From the NCBI GenBank assembly GCA_030148005.1, contig JASBUI010000019.1:1-64000 (forward strand): a stretch of 64,000 nt of DNA. Reading direction: 5' to 3'. The DNA is from Paracoccaceae bacterium (GTDB lineage: Bacteria; Pseudomonadota; Alphaproteobacteria; Rhodobacterales; Rhodobacteraceae). The first letter of the stretch is position 1, and every line of letters begins with the position of its first letter. Under the pieces are notes generated by a model. That model made no database searches and was not told where the DNA came from. It saw only the letters and a list, made by a program, of their open reading frames with translations. Of the stretch, positions 53,900 through 62,305 are shown in pieces. The translations under genes were made by a program, and so were the position numbers.

Positions 53900-54829
53900 A
53901 TGGCCCTTCTAAAGTTCAAGCCCCGCGCGGCAGAGGCTCCAAAGCCGGTTGACGCAAACATGGAAGCCTTTCTGAAGGGCTATTCCATCGAGGTGATGCC
54001 GCGTACGGCGGAAAAGGTCGATGACCTGCGCAGCTATCTGGCGCCGGGAACACGCGTTTACATTGCACATATCGAAGGCACGCCGATCGAAGACATGGTC
54101 GCCACTGCCAAGCGCGTTGCGGCCGAAGGCTTTCCGGTCATGCCGCATTTTCCTGCCCGTATCATCGCCGACAAGGCGACGCTGGCCGACTGGATCGCAC
54201 GCTATCAGGGCGAAGCGGGCGTTGATCAGGCGCTTTTGCTGGCTGGCGGCGTTTCCAAGCCGCATGGCGATTTTCATTCCTCGATGCAGCTTATGGAAAC
54301 AGGGCTGTTCGACAAGGCCGGCTTTAAGCGGCTGCATGTAGCGGGCCACCCTGAAGGCAACCGGGACATTGATCCGCGCGGCGGCGACGCCGAGGTCATG
54401 GCCGCCCTGCGCTGGAAGCAGGATTTTTCGAACCGGACGGATGCGCAACTGGCGCTTGCCACGCAGTTCTGCTTTGAGGCGGCTCCGGTGATCGACTGGG
54501 TCAACCGGCTGAACGCCGAAGGCATCACCCTGCCCGTTCATATCGGTATCGCGGGACCTGCCAAGTTGCAGACGCTGATCAAGTTCGCCATTGCCTGCGG
54601 CGTCGGACCTTCGCTGAAGGTGCTGCAAAAGCGGGCGCGCGATGTCACCAAACTGGTCATGCCGTTCGAGCCGACAGAGGTTCTGACGCAGCTGGCCAAC
54701 TACAAGGCCGAAAACCCCGACTTCGGGATCGAAAGCGTCCACTTCTTCCCGCTGGGCGGCATCAAGACAAATGCAAACTGGGCAATTGAGAACGGCGGCA
54801 ATTCTGCGGCCCCTGTCATTGCCGATTAA
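53900..54829 (+). CDS. Methylenetetrahydrofolate reductase-like protein
   Basis: A 309-residue TIM-barrel protein starting MALLKFKPR at 53900, with GGGAGG just upstream; an ATG at 53876 is less likely. It shows KRVAAEGFPVMPHFPARIIA, ALLLAGGVSKPHGDFHSSMQ, LHVAGHPEGNRDIDP and a QFCFEAAPVIDW segment typical of the MetF family FAD and substrate sites. It probably interconverts 5,10-methylene- and 5-methyl-tetrahydrofolate. It lies between the virulence-factor-domain gene and the methyltetrahydrofolate methyltransferase, which uses the same folate pool. Divergent from biosynthetic MetF. Confidence 0.85.
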   Translation: MALLKFKPRAAEAPKPVDANMEAFLKGYSIEVMPRTAEKVDDLRSYLAPGTRVYIAHIEGTPIEDMVATAKRVAAEGFPVMPHFPARIIADKATLADWIARYQGEAGVDQALLLAGGVSKPHGDFHSSMQLMETGLFDKAGFKRLHVAGHPEGNRDIDPRGGDAEVMAALRWKQDFSNRTDAQLALATQFCFEAAPVIDWVNRLNAEGITLPVHIGIAGPAKLQTLIKFAIACGVGPSLKVLQKRARDVTKLVMPFEPTEVLTQLANYKAENPDFGIESVHFFPLGGIKTNANWAIENGGNSAAPVIAD

Positions 54830-54838
54830 GGATCAAAC

Positions 54839-55819
54839 ATGACCCGCACGATCGTCGAATCCAAGACAAAAACCGTCGTCATCGGCTTTGACGAGCCCTT
54901 CTGCGTGATCGGTGAGCGGATCAACCCCACGGGCCGCAAAAAGCTGGCTGCCGAACTGGAGATGGACGATTTCTCGACCGTCGAAAGGGACGCGATCGAG
55001 CAGGTCGCCTGCGGCGCGATGATCCTTGATGTGAACTCTGGCGCGGTCTTTACCAACAAGATGGCCGAAGACCCGCGCTATGCCGACAACAACTTTGTCG
55101 AGCCGATGCTGATGAAAAAGCTGATCGAGCGCATTCAGGCGATTGTCGACGTTCCGCTTTGCATCGACAGCTCTGTTCCCGGCGCGCTTGAGAACGGGCT
55201 GGCCGAGGCCGAGGGGCGCCCGCTTTTGAACTCTGTCACCGGCGAGGAAGAGCGGCTTGAACTGGTGCTGCCGCTGGTCAAGAAATACAATGTTCCGGTC
55301 GTTGCGATCTCGAACGATGACACAGGGATTTCCGAAGATCCAGATGTCCGTTTCGCGGTGGCCAAGAAGATCGTAGAACGCGCTGCCGATTTTGGCATTC
55401 CTGCCCACGACATCGTTGTCGATCCGCTGGTTATGCCGATCGGGGCCATGGGCACCGCTGGCCAGCAGGTCTTTACCCTTGTGCGGCGCCTGCGCGACGA
55501 GCTTGGGGTCAATACGACCTGCGGGGCATCGAACATCTCTTTCGGGCTGCCAAACCGGCACGGCATCAACGCCGCCTTCCTGCCCATGGCGATTTGCGCT
55601 GGCATGACCAGCGCCATCATGAACCCGGTTCGCCCGGTTGAAATGGAAGCGATCCGCGCGGCGAACTTCCTGATGAACAACGACGCCAACGGTTCAAAAT
55701 GGATCCAGTTCGCCCGCGTTCTTGAAGCGGTCAAGGAAGGCGCACCATTTGCCGAGGCAAGCACCGCCGTTCAGGCCGAAAGCGCCGGGCGCGGCGGAAG
55801 GCGCCGTCGCCGGGCCTGA
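54839..55819 (+). CDS. Methyltetrahydrofolate:corrinoid methyltransferase-like protein
   Basis: A 326-residue protein of the pterin-binding (DHPS-like) methyltransferase family. FCVIGERINPTGRKKLAAEL (near residue 21) and AMILDVNSGAVF mark the folate-binding barrel; CIDSSVPGALENGL, NSVTGEEERLEL and TTCGASNISFGLPNRHGIN complete the family pattern. Such enzymes move a methyl group between a corrinoid protein and tetrahydrofolate. It ends in an Arg-rich tail (GRGGRRRRRA) also seen on the activator protein encoded at 57811. No corrinoid protein is encoded in the window. Confidence 0.9.
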   Translation: MTRTIVESKTKTVVIGFDEPFCVIGERINPTGRKKLAAELEMDDFSTVERDAIEQVACGAMILDVNSGAVFTNKMAEDPRYADNNFVEPMLMKKLIERIQAIVDVPLCIDSSVPGALENGLAEAEGRPLLNSVTGEEERLELVLPLVKKYNVPVVAISNDDTGISEDPDVRFAVAKKIVERAADFGIPAHDIVVDPLVMPIGAMGTAGQQVFTLVRRLRDELGVNTTCGASNISFGLPNRHGINAAFLPMAICAGMTSAIMNPVRPVEMEAIRAANFLMNNDANGSKWIQFARVLEAVKEGAPFAEASTAVQAESAGRGGRRRRRA

Positions 55820-55846
55820 TCGCCGGGAACATTCCAAGAAAAAGAT

Positions 55847-55880
55847 AAAGCGGCGGCGCTGAACTTAGCGCCGCCGCTTT
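55847..55880. terminator. Bidirectional terminator
   Basis: AAAGCGGCGGCGCT (55847-55860) and AGCGCCGCCGCTTT (55867-55880) form a perfect 14 bp stem with a 6-base loop. It lies between the convergent methyltransferase and cytochrome P460 genes and can serve both. Confidence 0.8.
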
Positions 55881-55884
55881 GGTG

Positions 55885-56433
55885 TCACTTCATCGCGTTC
55901 AACGTGGCATTCGTTGTGAAGACATAGTCGTCTTCGCCCGAATGGCAAGCGATGCAGCCCGCATCGGCGCCCTTGGCCACCCGCCCTGCAAGGCGCATGC
56001 CCTTGGGGTTCTTGTCGAGCGTTCCGTCCGGCAGGTACTTGACCCAGAACCAATCCTGATTGTCCGCGTCAAACCCCTTCTCGCGCCGGAACATGACCGT
56101 CACGGCCCCAAGGTGCTTGCCGGGATCGCTTAGAACTTCATCGGCCGATACACCGGCAGGTCCATAGTTGCGCTTGACGATCAGATCGCCGGTATGCCCC
56201 TTAATCGTGGCCGTCGTGTAGAAGGTTTCCAGCATCATGCCATGCGGCTCGATCCCTTCGTAAGGCAGCGCCTGGATCATGCCGTCGCCCACAAGTTTTG
56301 AGCTTTGCATGACATCCCACAATAGTGCGGCATAGGCTGCATCGTCATCCGTTCCAAAAGGCGCGTTCTGGGCAATGGCACCCGAAGCGCTGATAGCTGC
56401 GGCTGCAATGCCGCCCAGTATCCAATTCTTCAT
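55885..56433 (-). CDS. Cytochrome P460-family haem protein
   Basis: A 182-residue exported protein. The signal peptide ends SASGAIA-Q. A single haem c site, GCIACHSGEDDY, lies near the C-terminus (residue 158). The body (ALPYEGIEPHGMMLETFYTT, then MFRREKGFDADNQDWFWVKY) matches cytochrome P460/c'-beta. Members oxidise hydroxylamine or bind NO, depending on a distal Lys cross-link and pocket residues. Which role applies here cannot be read from sequence. The gene is inserted among one-carbon genes. Confidence 0.87.
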   Translation of the reverse strand: MKNWILGGIAAAAISASGAIAQNAPFGTDDDAAYAALLWDVMQSSKLVGDGMIQALPYEGIEPHGMMLETFYTTATIKGHTGDLIVKRNYGPAGVSADEVLSDPGKHLGAVTVMFRREKGFDADNQDWFWVKYLPDGTLDKNPKGMRLAGRVAKGADAGCIACHSGEDDYVFTTNATLNAMK

Positions 56434-56604
56434 TTTGTAATTCCTTTTCCCAAGACGACTTTAATTTCCGTACCCAAATGCCTAGCGCGAAAGTCGCCTG
56501 CCCCGCGTTCAACTCGGTTAACAATCTTTCACTCAATCGTGTCTTCGCTCCGGGGCCGCGCCGGGGTTTGATGGACCCCGGCGTCATCTGAAAGGGAGCG
56601 CAGG

Positions 56605-56970
56605 ATGCAACTTTGGACGGGTCTACCGGGCGCGGTGCTGGGCTTGGCACTGACGGGCGCGGCCCTTTGGGGGCAGCCCGCAAAGGCGGCGCAAGATGAG
56701 GCGGCTGGCAAGGTTTGTGTCCGGAACGGCGCGGATCGGGCCATGTTCTTTGCTGCAGAGGCGCGCGGCGGCGTGCGGGCGGCGCGGTGGCTGGAGCCGG
56801 GGGAACAGATGTGCAGCGCCGCTGTGAACCCGGCCAAGGGTGTGGTATCTGTCTTTCCAGACGAAGACGTGCAAGAGGGCTGTTCAAGGCTTGCAAGCCC
56901 AGGGCTCCCCGAGACGCTGCTTGAGTATCACGACATCGACCGGTGCCTTTGGGAAAGCCTGAAGCCGTAA
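56605..56970 (+). CDS. Exported small cysteine-containing hypothetical protein
   Basis: A 121-residue protein with a signal peptide (LGLALTGAALWGQPAKA-A). The mature part has four cysteines (AGKVCVRNGA, GEQMCSAAVN, QEGCSRL, DRCLWE), probably two disulfides in the periplasm. No family recognised. The short distance to the divergent P460 gene (about 170 bases) does not by itself connect them. Confidence 0.65.
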   Translation: MQLWTGLPGAVLGLALTGAALWGQPAKAAQDEAAGKVCVRNGADRAMFFAAEARGGVRAARWLEPGEQMCSAAVNPAKGVVSVFPDEDVQEGCSRLASPGLPETLLEYHDIDRCLWESLKP

Positions 56971-57054
56971 ATGGTGCAAGCGTTGTTGCGCAACTGATCC
57001 CGTCAATTTCGGCGGTGCCTTCCGCTATCCATGCCGCACTTTCAGGAGGCCAGC

Positions 57055-57723
57055 TTGGCCGAAAACTACGATCTTCCTCCGATCCGGCAGTCACTTCTGC
57101 GACTGGGGGCGGTGTTTTTGCTGGTCGGCATTGTGTCGCTTGGCGCAAGCTGGGCCATGGCATGGCTGTGGGAGGTCGAGCGCAGCCCGACACTTATGGG
57201 CGGCATCCTGATCCTTGCCCTGCTGGTCTATGCCCTGTTCATCGCCCTGCCCTTCGTGCCGGGTGTCGAGATTGGTATCTCTCTCATCGTGATGCATGGC
57301 TATCGGATCGTCCCTTATGTCTATCTTGCGACGGTTCTGGGTCTGGTGGTGGCCTTTCTGGCGGGCAGGTATTTGTCCTATCGCTGGCTGCACCAGCTTT
57401 TTCTGGATTTGCGAATGCGGCGCGCGGGTCGCTGGCTGAAAAGCATTCATCGCCTTTCCCCAACTGAGCGCGTTGACGCCTTGCGGCAAAGGTTCGGCAC
57501 CGGATGGGCGCGCTATCTGGTCGACTATCGGCTGATCGCGCTGGCCGTCCTTCTGAATGTTCCGGGCAGTTCGCTGATCGGCGGCGGCGGCGGGATTTCG
57601 ATGCTGGCGGGCCTTAGCCGCCTTTATTCAACGCCAGCGACCATTGCGACAATCGCGGTGGCCGTTTCGCCTGTTCCCCTGACGGCATGGCTGCTTGGGA
57701 TCGATTTTCTGGGACAGCATTGA
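57055..57723 (+). CDS. Small membrane protein, VTT/TVP38-like
   Basis: A 222-residue membrane protein with about five helices. The TTG at 57055 has a perfect AGGAGG five bases upstream; an ATG at 57031 gives eight more residues but has no ribosome site. The segment ALPFVPGVEIGISLIVMHGY resembles the conserved loop of TVP38/TMEM64 (VTT) proteins, and VLLNVPGSSLIGGGGGISML the second. VTT proteins include lipid scramblase-like transporters. Function here unknown. Confidence 0.65.
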   Translation: MAENYDLPPIRQSLLRLGAVFLLVGIVSLGASWAMAWLWEVERSPTLMGGILILALLVYALFIALPFVPGVEIGISLIVMHGYRIVPYVYLATVLGLVVAFLAGRYLSYRWLHQLFLDLRMRRAGRWLKSIHRLSPTERVDALRQRFGTGWARYLVDYRLIALAVLLNVPGSSLIGGGGGISMLAGLSRLYSTPATIATIAVAVSPVPLTAWLLGIDFLGQH

Positions 57724-57810
57724 CGCAAGCGACACGCTTTGGTCGCCGTTGCACTTTTCTCCGGGCGTGATCCGCCATACACCGATGGCAAGCGCGAACG
57801 AGGGAAGCAC

Positions 57811-59859
57811 ATGAGCGACAAAGATCCACTTGTCATTTTCACGCCATCGGGCAAGCGGGGGCATTTTGCCAAGGGCACGCCGATCCTGACTGCGGCGCGT
57901 CAGTTGGGCGTCGATCTGGATTCGGTTTGCGGCGGGCGCGGTATCTGTTCGAAATGCCAGGTCACGCCCTCATACGGCGAGTTTCCAAAGCACGGGCTGA
58001 CCGTCGCCCAGGACGCCCTGTCCGAGTGGAACGCGGTCGAGGCGCGCTATGACGAAAAGCGCGGCTTGCCAAAGGGGCGCAGGCTTGGGTGTCAGGCGAC
58101 GGTTCAGGGCGACGTTGTCATCGACGTCCCCCCCGAAAGCCAGGTCCACCGGCAGGTTGTTCGCAAGCGTGCCGAGGCGCGCGACATCATCATGAACCCG
58201 TCGGTAAAGCTTTTCTACGTTGAGGTGGCAGAGCCGGATATGCACGACCCCTCGGGCGATCTGGAAAGGCTGCGCGCGGCCCTTTTGAACCAGTGGGAGC
58301 TTGAGAACGTCCATGCCGATCTGGGCATTTTGCAAACGATGCAGCCGGTCCTGCGCAAAGGCGGCTGGAAGGTGACCTGCGCTGTGCATCTTGGGGATGG
58401 CGAAAACCCGCCCCGCGTGATGCAGATCTGGCCGGGCTTTTACGAAGGGTCCATCTATGGCCTTGCGGTCGATCTTGGCTCTACCACGATCGCGGCCCAT
58501 CTTTGCGATCTTCAAAGCGGCGCTGTCGTCGCCTCATCGGGGGTCATGAACCCGCAGATCCGCTTTGGCGAGGACCTGATGAGCCGGGTCAGCTATTCGA
58601 TGATGAACCCCGGAGGCGACGCCGAGATGACGCGCGCGGTTCGCGAGGGGATGAACACGCTTTTCGATCAGGTCGCGTCTGAGGCGGGCATCGACAAGGT
58701 GCTGATCATGGATGCGGTTTTTGTCTGCAACCCGGTCATGCATCATCTGTTTCTGGGGATTGATCCTTTTGAGCTGGGTCAGGCGCCCTTTGCGCTTGCA
58801 ACCTCTTCCTCGCTTCGGCTTCGCGCGAGCGAGCTTGAACTGGCGATGCACCCGGCGGCGCGGGTCTACATCCTGCCCTGCATTGCCGGGCATGTGGGCG
58901 CGGATGCCGCCGCAGTCGCGCTGTCTGAGGCGCCCGATAAGTCCGACGATCTGGTTCTGGTCGTGGACGTCGGCACGAACGCTGAAATCCTGCTGGGCAA
59001 CCGCGAGAAGGTGCTTGCCTGTTCCTCGCCGACCGGTCCGGCATTTGAAGGCGCGCAGATTAGTTCGGGCCAGCGCGCCGCGCCCGGCGCGATTGAGCAT
59101 GTCGAGATTGACCCGGTCACGAAAGACCCACGTTTCAAAGTGATCGGAAGCGATCTTTGGTCGGATGAGCCGGGCTTTGACGCAGCTATCGCAACCACCG
59201 GGATCACGGGCATCTGCGGCTCTGGCATTATCGAGATGGTCGCCGAGATGCGGCTGGCCGGTATTCTGGATGGTCCGGGGCTGATCGGCTCTCCTGAACA
59301 GGCGGGAACAGCCCGGTGTGAGCTTGACGGGCGCACATACTCATACCTTGTGCATGATGACACCGAGCGCGGCGGCCCGCGCATCACCGTCACCAACCGC
59401 GATATCCGCGAGATCCAGATGGCCAAGGCCGCGCTTTATTCAGGCGCGCGGCTTTTGATGGACAAATTCGGCGTCGACAAGGTGGACCGCGTGGTGCTTG
59501 CCGGCGCATTTGGTGCGCATATCAGCCCCAAGCATGCGATGGTTCTGGGGATGATCCCCGATGCCCCGCTGGACAAGGTTACGAGCGCCGGAAACGCGGC
59601 GGGAACGGGCGCACGCATCGCCCTGCTCAACAGCCTTGCCCGCGCCGAAATCGAAGAGACGGTGCGCAAGATCCACAAGATCGAAACGGCGATCGAGCCG
59701 CGTTTTCAGGAACATTTCGTCAACGCATCGAACATTCCCAACGCGGTAGAGCCCTTCCCGATCCTCAACTCGATCGTCACCCTGCCGGATGTGAACTTTA
59801 ACAGCGGCGGTTCGGGCGAAGGCGGCGGCGGGCGCAGGCGTGGACGGCGGCGCGGCTAG
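57811..59859 (+). CDS. ASKHA-domain reductive activator of corrinoid proteins (RamA/RACo-like)
   Basis: A 682-residue protein; GAGGGAAG precedes the ATG at 57811. An N-terminal 2Fe-2S ferredoxin domain (about 1-95) has the cysteines of DSVCGGRGICSKCQ and a later LGCQ. The rest is an ASKHA ATPase (GLAVDLGSTTIAAHLCDLQS near 218; LVVDVGTNAEILLGN near 396; VLAGAFGAHISPKHAM near 570). These proteins use ATP to drive reduction of inactive Co(II) corrinoid proteins to Co(I). With the methyltransferase at 54839 it serves a corrinoid-dependent methyl transfer pathway whose corrinoid subunit lies elsewhere. It ends in an Arg/Gly-rich tail. Confidence 0.9.
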   Translation: MSDKDPLVIFTPSGKRGHFAKGTPILTAARQLGVDLDSVCGGRGICSKCQVTPSYGEFPKHGLTVAQDALSEWNAVEARYDEKRGLPKGRRLGCQATVQGDVVIDVPPESQVHRQVVRKRAEARDIIMNPSVKLFYVEVAEPDMHDPSGDLERLRAALLNQWELENVHADLGILQTMQPVLRKGGWKVTCAVHLGDGENPPRVMQIWPGFYEGSIYGLAVDLGSTTIAAHLCDLQSGAVVASSGVMNPQIRFGEDLMSRVSYSMMNPGGDAEMTRAVREGMNTLFDQVASEAGIDKVLIMDAVFVCNPVMHHLFLGIDPFELGQAPFALATSSSLRLRASELELAMHPAARVYILPCIAGHVGADAAAVALSEAPDKSDDLVLVVDVGTNAEILLGNREKVLACSSPTGPAFEGAQISSGQRAAPGAIEHVEIDPVTKDPRFKVIGSDLWSDEPGFDAAIATTGITGICGSGIIEMVAEMRLAGILDGPGLIGSPEQAGTARCELDGRTYSYLVHDDTERGGPRITVTNRDIREIQMAKAALYSGARLLMDKFGVDKVDRVVLAGAFGAHISPKHAMVLGMIPDAPLDKVTSAGNAAGTGARIALLNSLARAEIEETVRKIHKIETAIEPRFQEHFVNASNIPNAVEPFPILNSIVTLPDVNFNSGGSGEGGGGRRRGRRRG

Positions 59860-59894
59860 CCCGGCGCAACACGTCGCGAACCCACGTTTGGCAA

Positions 59895-59923
59895 TTGACG
59901 CGACGGGTGCAGAAGGATAGCTC
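59895..59923 (+). promoter_or_regulatory. Probable promoter of tRNA-Gly
   Basis: TTGACG (59895-59900) followed after 17 bases by TAGCTC (59918-59923), 13 bases before the tRNA. Good -35, weak -10. Confidence 0.45.
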
Positions 59924-59936
59924 TCTGCGCATATCG

Positions 59937-60010
59937 GCGGGTGTAGCTCAATGGTAGAGCAGCAGCTTCCCAAGCTGACGACGAGGGTTCGATTCCCTTC
60001 ACCCGCTCCA
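59937..60010 (+). tRNA. tRNA-Gly (anticodon CCC)
   Basis: A 74-base tRNA with encoded CCA. Acceptor GCGGGTG pairs with CACCCGC. D arm GCTCAATGGTAGAGC, anticodon loop in AGCTTCCCAAGCT (CCC, reading GGG), and T arm GAGGGTTCGATTCCCTT. Discriminator T. Its 3' end lies 10 bases from the convergent pgi stop. Confidence 0.97.
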
Positions 60011-60020
60011 GTTTCGCCCC

Positions 60021-61631
60021 TTAGCTCTGGTTCTCGTGTACAAAGCGCACAAGCGCTTGGGTAGAGCCGTCCTTGTCCTTGGCCGAAGCTTCGCCGCGCA
60101 CGACGGGTGCCAATGCGGTGGCCAGTTCCTTGCCAAGCTCGACCCCCCATTGGTCGAAAGAGTTGATGCCCAAAAGCGCCCCTTCAACAAAGACCCGGTG
60201 TTCGTAAAGCGCGATGATCTGGCCCAGAACGCGCGGCGTCAGCTTGGGGTAGATCAGGGTCGTTGAGGGGCGGTTGCCCGGAAAAACCCTGTGGCGTGCC
60301 TGACGGTCCAGCTCATCGTCCTCAAGGCCCCGTACCGCCATGATTTCGCGCGCTTCGGCAAGGCTTCGGCCCTTCAAAAGAGCCTCGGACTGGGCAAGGC
60401 AGTTGGCGACCAGAAGGGCGTGGTGATGAGCCAGTTCGGGCTCGTGACCCTGCGCTGCAACCAGAAACTCGCAAGGAATGACGCGGGTGCCCTGATGGAT
60501 CAGCTGATAAAACGCGTGCTGACCATTGGTTCCTGGCTCTCCCCAGACGATGGGGCCAGAGTTGACCGGCAGATCAGAGCCATCCATCGCGACGGATTTG
60601 CCGTTACTTTCCATCTCAAGCTGTTGCAGATAGGCGGGCAGACGCGACAGGCGCTGATCGTAGGGAAGAACGGCGCGGGTCGCAAAACCCATGCCCTGAT
60701 TGTGCCAGACCCCAACAAGCGCCAGAAGCATGGGCAGGTTGGCATCGGGGCTTGCGGTCCGGAAATGGTCGTCCATTTCGCGCGCCCCGGCCAGAAACTG
60801 GGCAAAGTTGTCCGGGCCGATGGCCAGCATTAGTGAAAGCCCGATCGGACCCCAAAGCGAATAGCGCCCGCCAACCCAGTCTTCGAAACCAAAGACACGC
60901 TCCGGCGCGATGCCAAATTCCGTGGTCTTGCCCGTGGCCGAGGAAAGCGCCGCAAACTGGGCGCCGGGATCGGCAACCTTGGTTTTCATCCACTTTTGCG
61001 CCGTTTCGGCGTTTGTCATCGTCTCGATGGTGGTGAAGGTTTTGGAGGCCACGATCACAAGGGTACGGGTTGGGTCAAGGTCGCGAAGCGTATCAGAGAT
61101 GTCAGCGCCATCGACGTTGCTGACAAAGTGGCACCTTGGGCCATCGTGATAGGGCGCAAGCGCAAGAACGGCCATGGCTGGCCCAAGGTCCGATCCACCG
61201 ATGCCGATGTTGACGACATCGGTGATGGTGCCGCCCTGCCCTTTGAATTTGCCCTCGCGCAGGGACTTTGCAAAGCTTTCCATCCGGGCGCGGGTTTCCT
61301 TCACCCCCGGCATCACGTTCTTGCCTGCAACCATGATCTCTGGCGCGTCCGAGCGTAGCGCTGTGTGCAGAACGGCGCGGTCTTCGGTTTCGTTTATCCG
61401 CGCGCCTGCGAACATCGCATCACGTTTCTCTGCCACTCCTGCCCGGTCCAGAAGCGACAAGAGAAGGTCCAGATCGGCCCGCGCCATATTGGTTTTGGAA
61501 AAGTCGAAAAGCAGCCCCAAGGCAGTGGCCGAATAGGCATCGGCGCGCTGCGCATCGCTGAAAAGATCAATGATGCGGCGGTCCTTTGCCGCTTTGGCGG
61601 CGGCGGCGAGTGCGTTCCAGTCCGATGTCAT
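60021..61631 (-). CDS. pgi: Glucose-6-phosphate isomerase
   Basis: A 536-residue enzyme interconverting glucose-6-phosphate and fructose-6-phosphate. The ATG at 61631 overlaps the pgl stop by one base. Motifs: [18 protein letters not shown] (near residue 137), [30 protein letters not shown] (near 200), [19 protein letters not shown] (near 260) and [15 protein letters not shown] near the C-terminus. Last gene of zwf-pgl-pgi. Confidence 0.97.
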   Translation of the reverse strand: MTSDWNALAAAAKAAKDRRIIDLFSDAQRADAYSATALGLLFDFSKTNMARADLDLLLSLLDRAGVAEKRDAMFAGARINETEDRAVLHTALRSDAPEIMVAGKNVMPGVKETRARMESFAKSLREGKFKGQGGTITDVVNIGIGGSDLGPAMAVLALAPYHDGPRCHFVSNVDGADISDTLRDLDPTRTLVIVASKTFTTIETMTNAETAQKWMKTKVADPGAQFAALSSATGKTTEFGIAPERVFGFEDWVGGRYSLWGPIGLSLMLAIGPDNFAQFLAGAREMDDHFRTASPDANLPMLLALVGVWHNQGMGFATRAVLPYDQRLSRLPAYLQQLEMESNGKSVAMDGSDLPVNSGPIVWGEPGTNGQHAFYQLIHQGTRVIPCEFLVAAQGHEPELAHHHALLVANCLAQSEALLKGRSLAEAREIMAVRGLEDDELDRQARHRVFPGNRPSTTLIYPKLTPRVLGQIIALYEHRVFVEGALLGINSFDQWGVELGKELATALAPVVRGEASAKDKDGSTQALVRFVHENQS

Positions 61632-62302
61632 CAGGCCGCCCAATGTACGGTCGCTCCGTTCCAGACGCTGGTGACCGGCGCCTCTTGGGCGTCAAGCTGT
61701 TGGGCGCGCTCGACCGCGCGGCGCTTGTCGTCGCCGGTAATCAGGATGTGTTTGGCAAGCGCGCCGTCCATGACCGGTGCGGTCAGGGTGATGCGCGGCT
61801 CTGGCGCGCCGGGTGCGCGCATCGCCATCAGGACAGGTGCATCAGGCGCCAGCGCCTTATCCAGATTGTCAGCCCCCGGAAAAAGCGAGGCGGTATGCAT
61901 GTCAGCGCCCATCCCCAAAAGAAGCACCGAAATGGGAAGCTCTGACATCAGCGCGTCAGAAAGAGCGCTGATCTGATCCTCGGGCTGGGGCGCGGGCGCA
62001 TAAAGCGGCAAAAGCCGTGCGCGTGCTGCGCGATCCACCAATAGGCGCTTTTTCAGAAGGGCCGTGTTTGATCGCGGATCATCCTCTGGCACCCAGCGCT
62101 CATCCGTGAGGATGACGCAGACACGCTCCCACTCAAGATCAACGGCGGAAAGGACGTCAAACACCGGACCGGGCGTTGTGCCGCCCGGAACGGCAAGCAA
62201 GGCGCGCGGGTGCTGGATCAGCTGATCGTTCAGCCCGCTGACCATCTTGTTTGCCAGTTCTATGAACAGCATTTCGCGGTCAGGGTATTCGACTAACTTC
62301 AT
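61631..62302 (-). CDS. pgl: 6-phosphogluconolactonase
   Basis: A 223-residue lactonase of the DevB/SOL family. [20 protein letters not shown] (near residue 34), [20 protein letters not shown] (near 61) and [20 protein letters not shown] (near 130) are diagnostic; the usual Gly of DGHTASLF is Met here (ADMHTASLF). It hydrolyses 6-phosphogluconolactone. It begins 3 bases after the zwf stop. Confidence 0.95.
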   Translation of the reverse strand: MKLVEYPDREMLFIELANKMVSGLNDQLIQHPRALLAVPGGTTPGPVFDVLSAVDLEWERVCVILTDERWVPEDDPRSNTALLKKRLLVDRAARARLLPLYAPAPQPEDQISALSDALMSELPISVLLLGMGADMHTASLFPGADNLDKALAPDAPVLMAMRAPGAPEPRITLTAPVMDGALAKHILITGDDKRRAVERAQQLDAQEAPVTSVWNGATVHWAA

Positions 62303-62305
62303 CGC

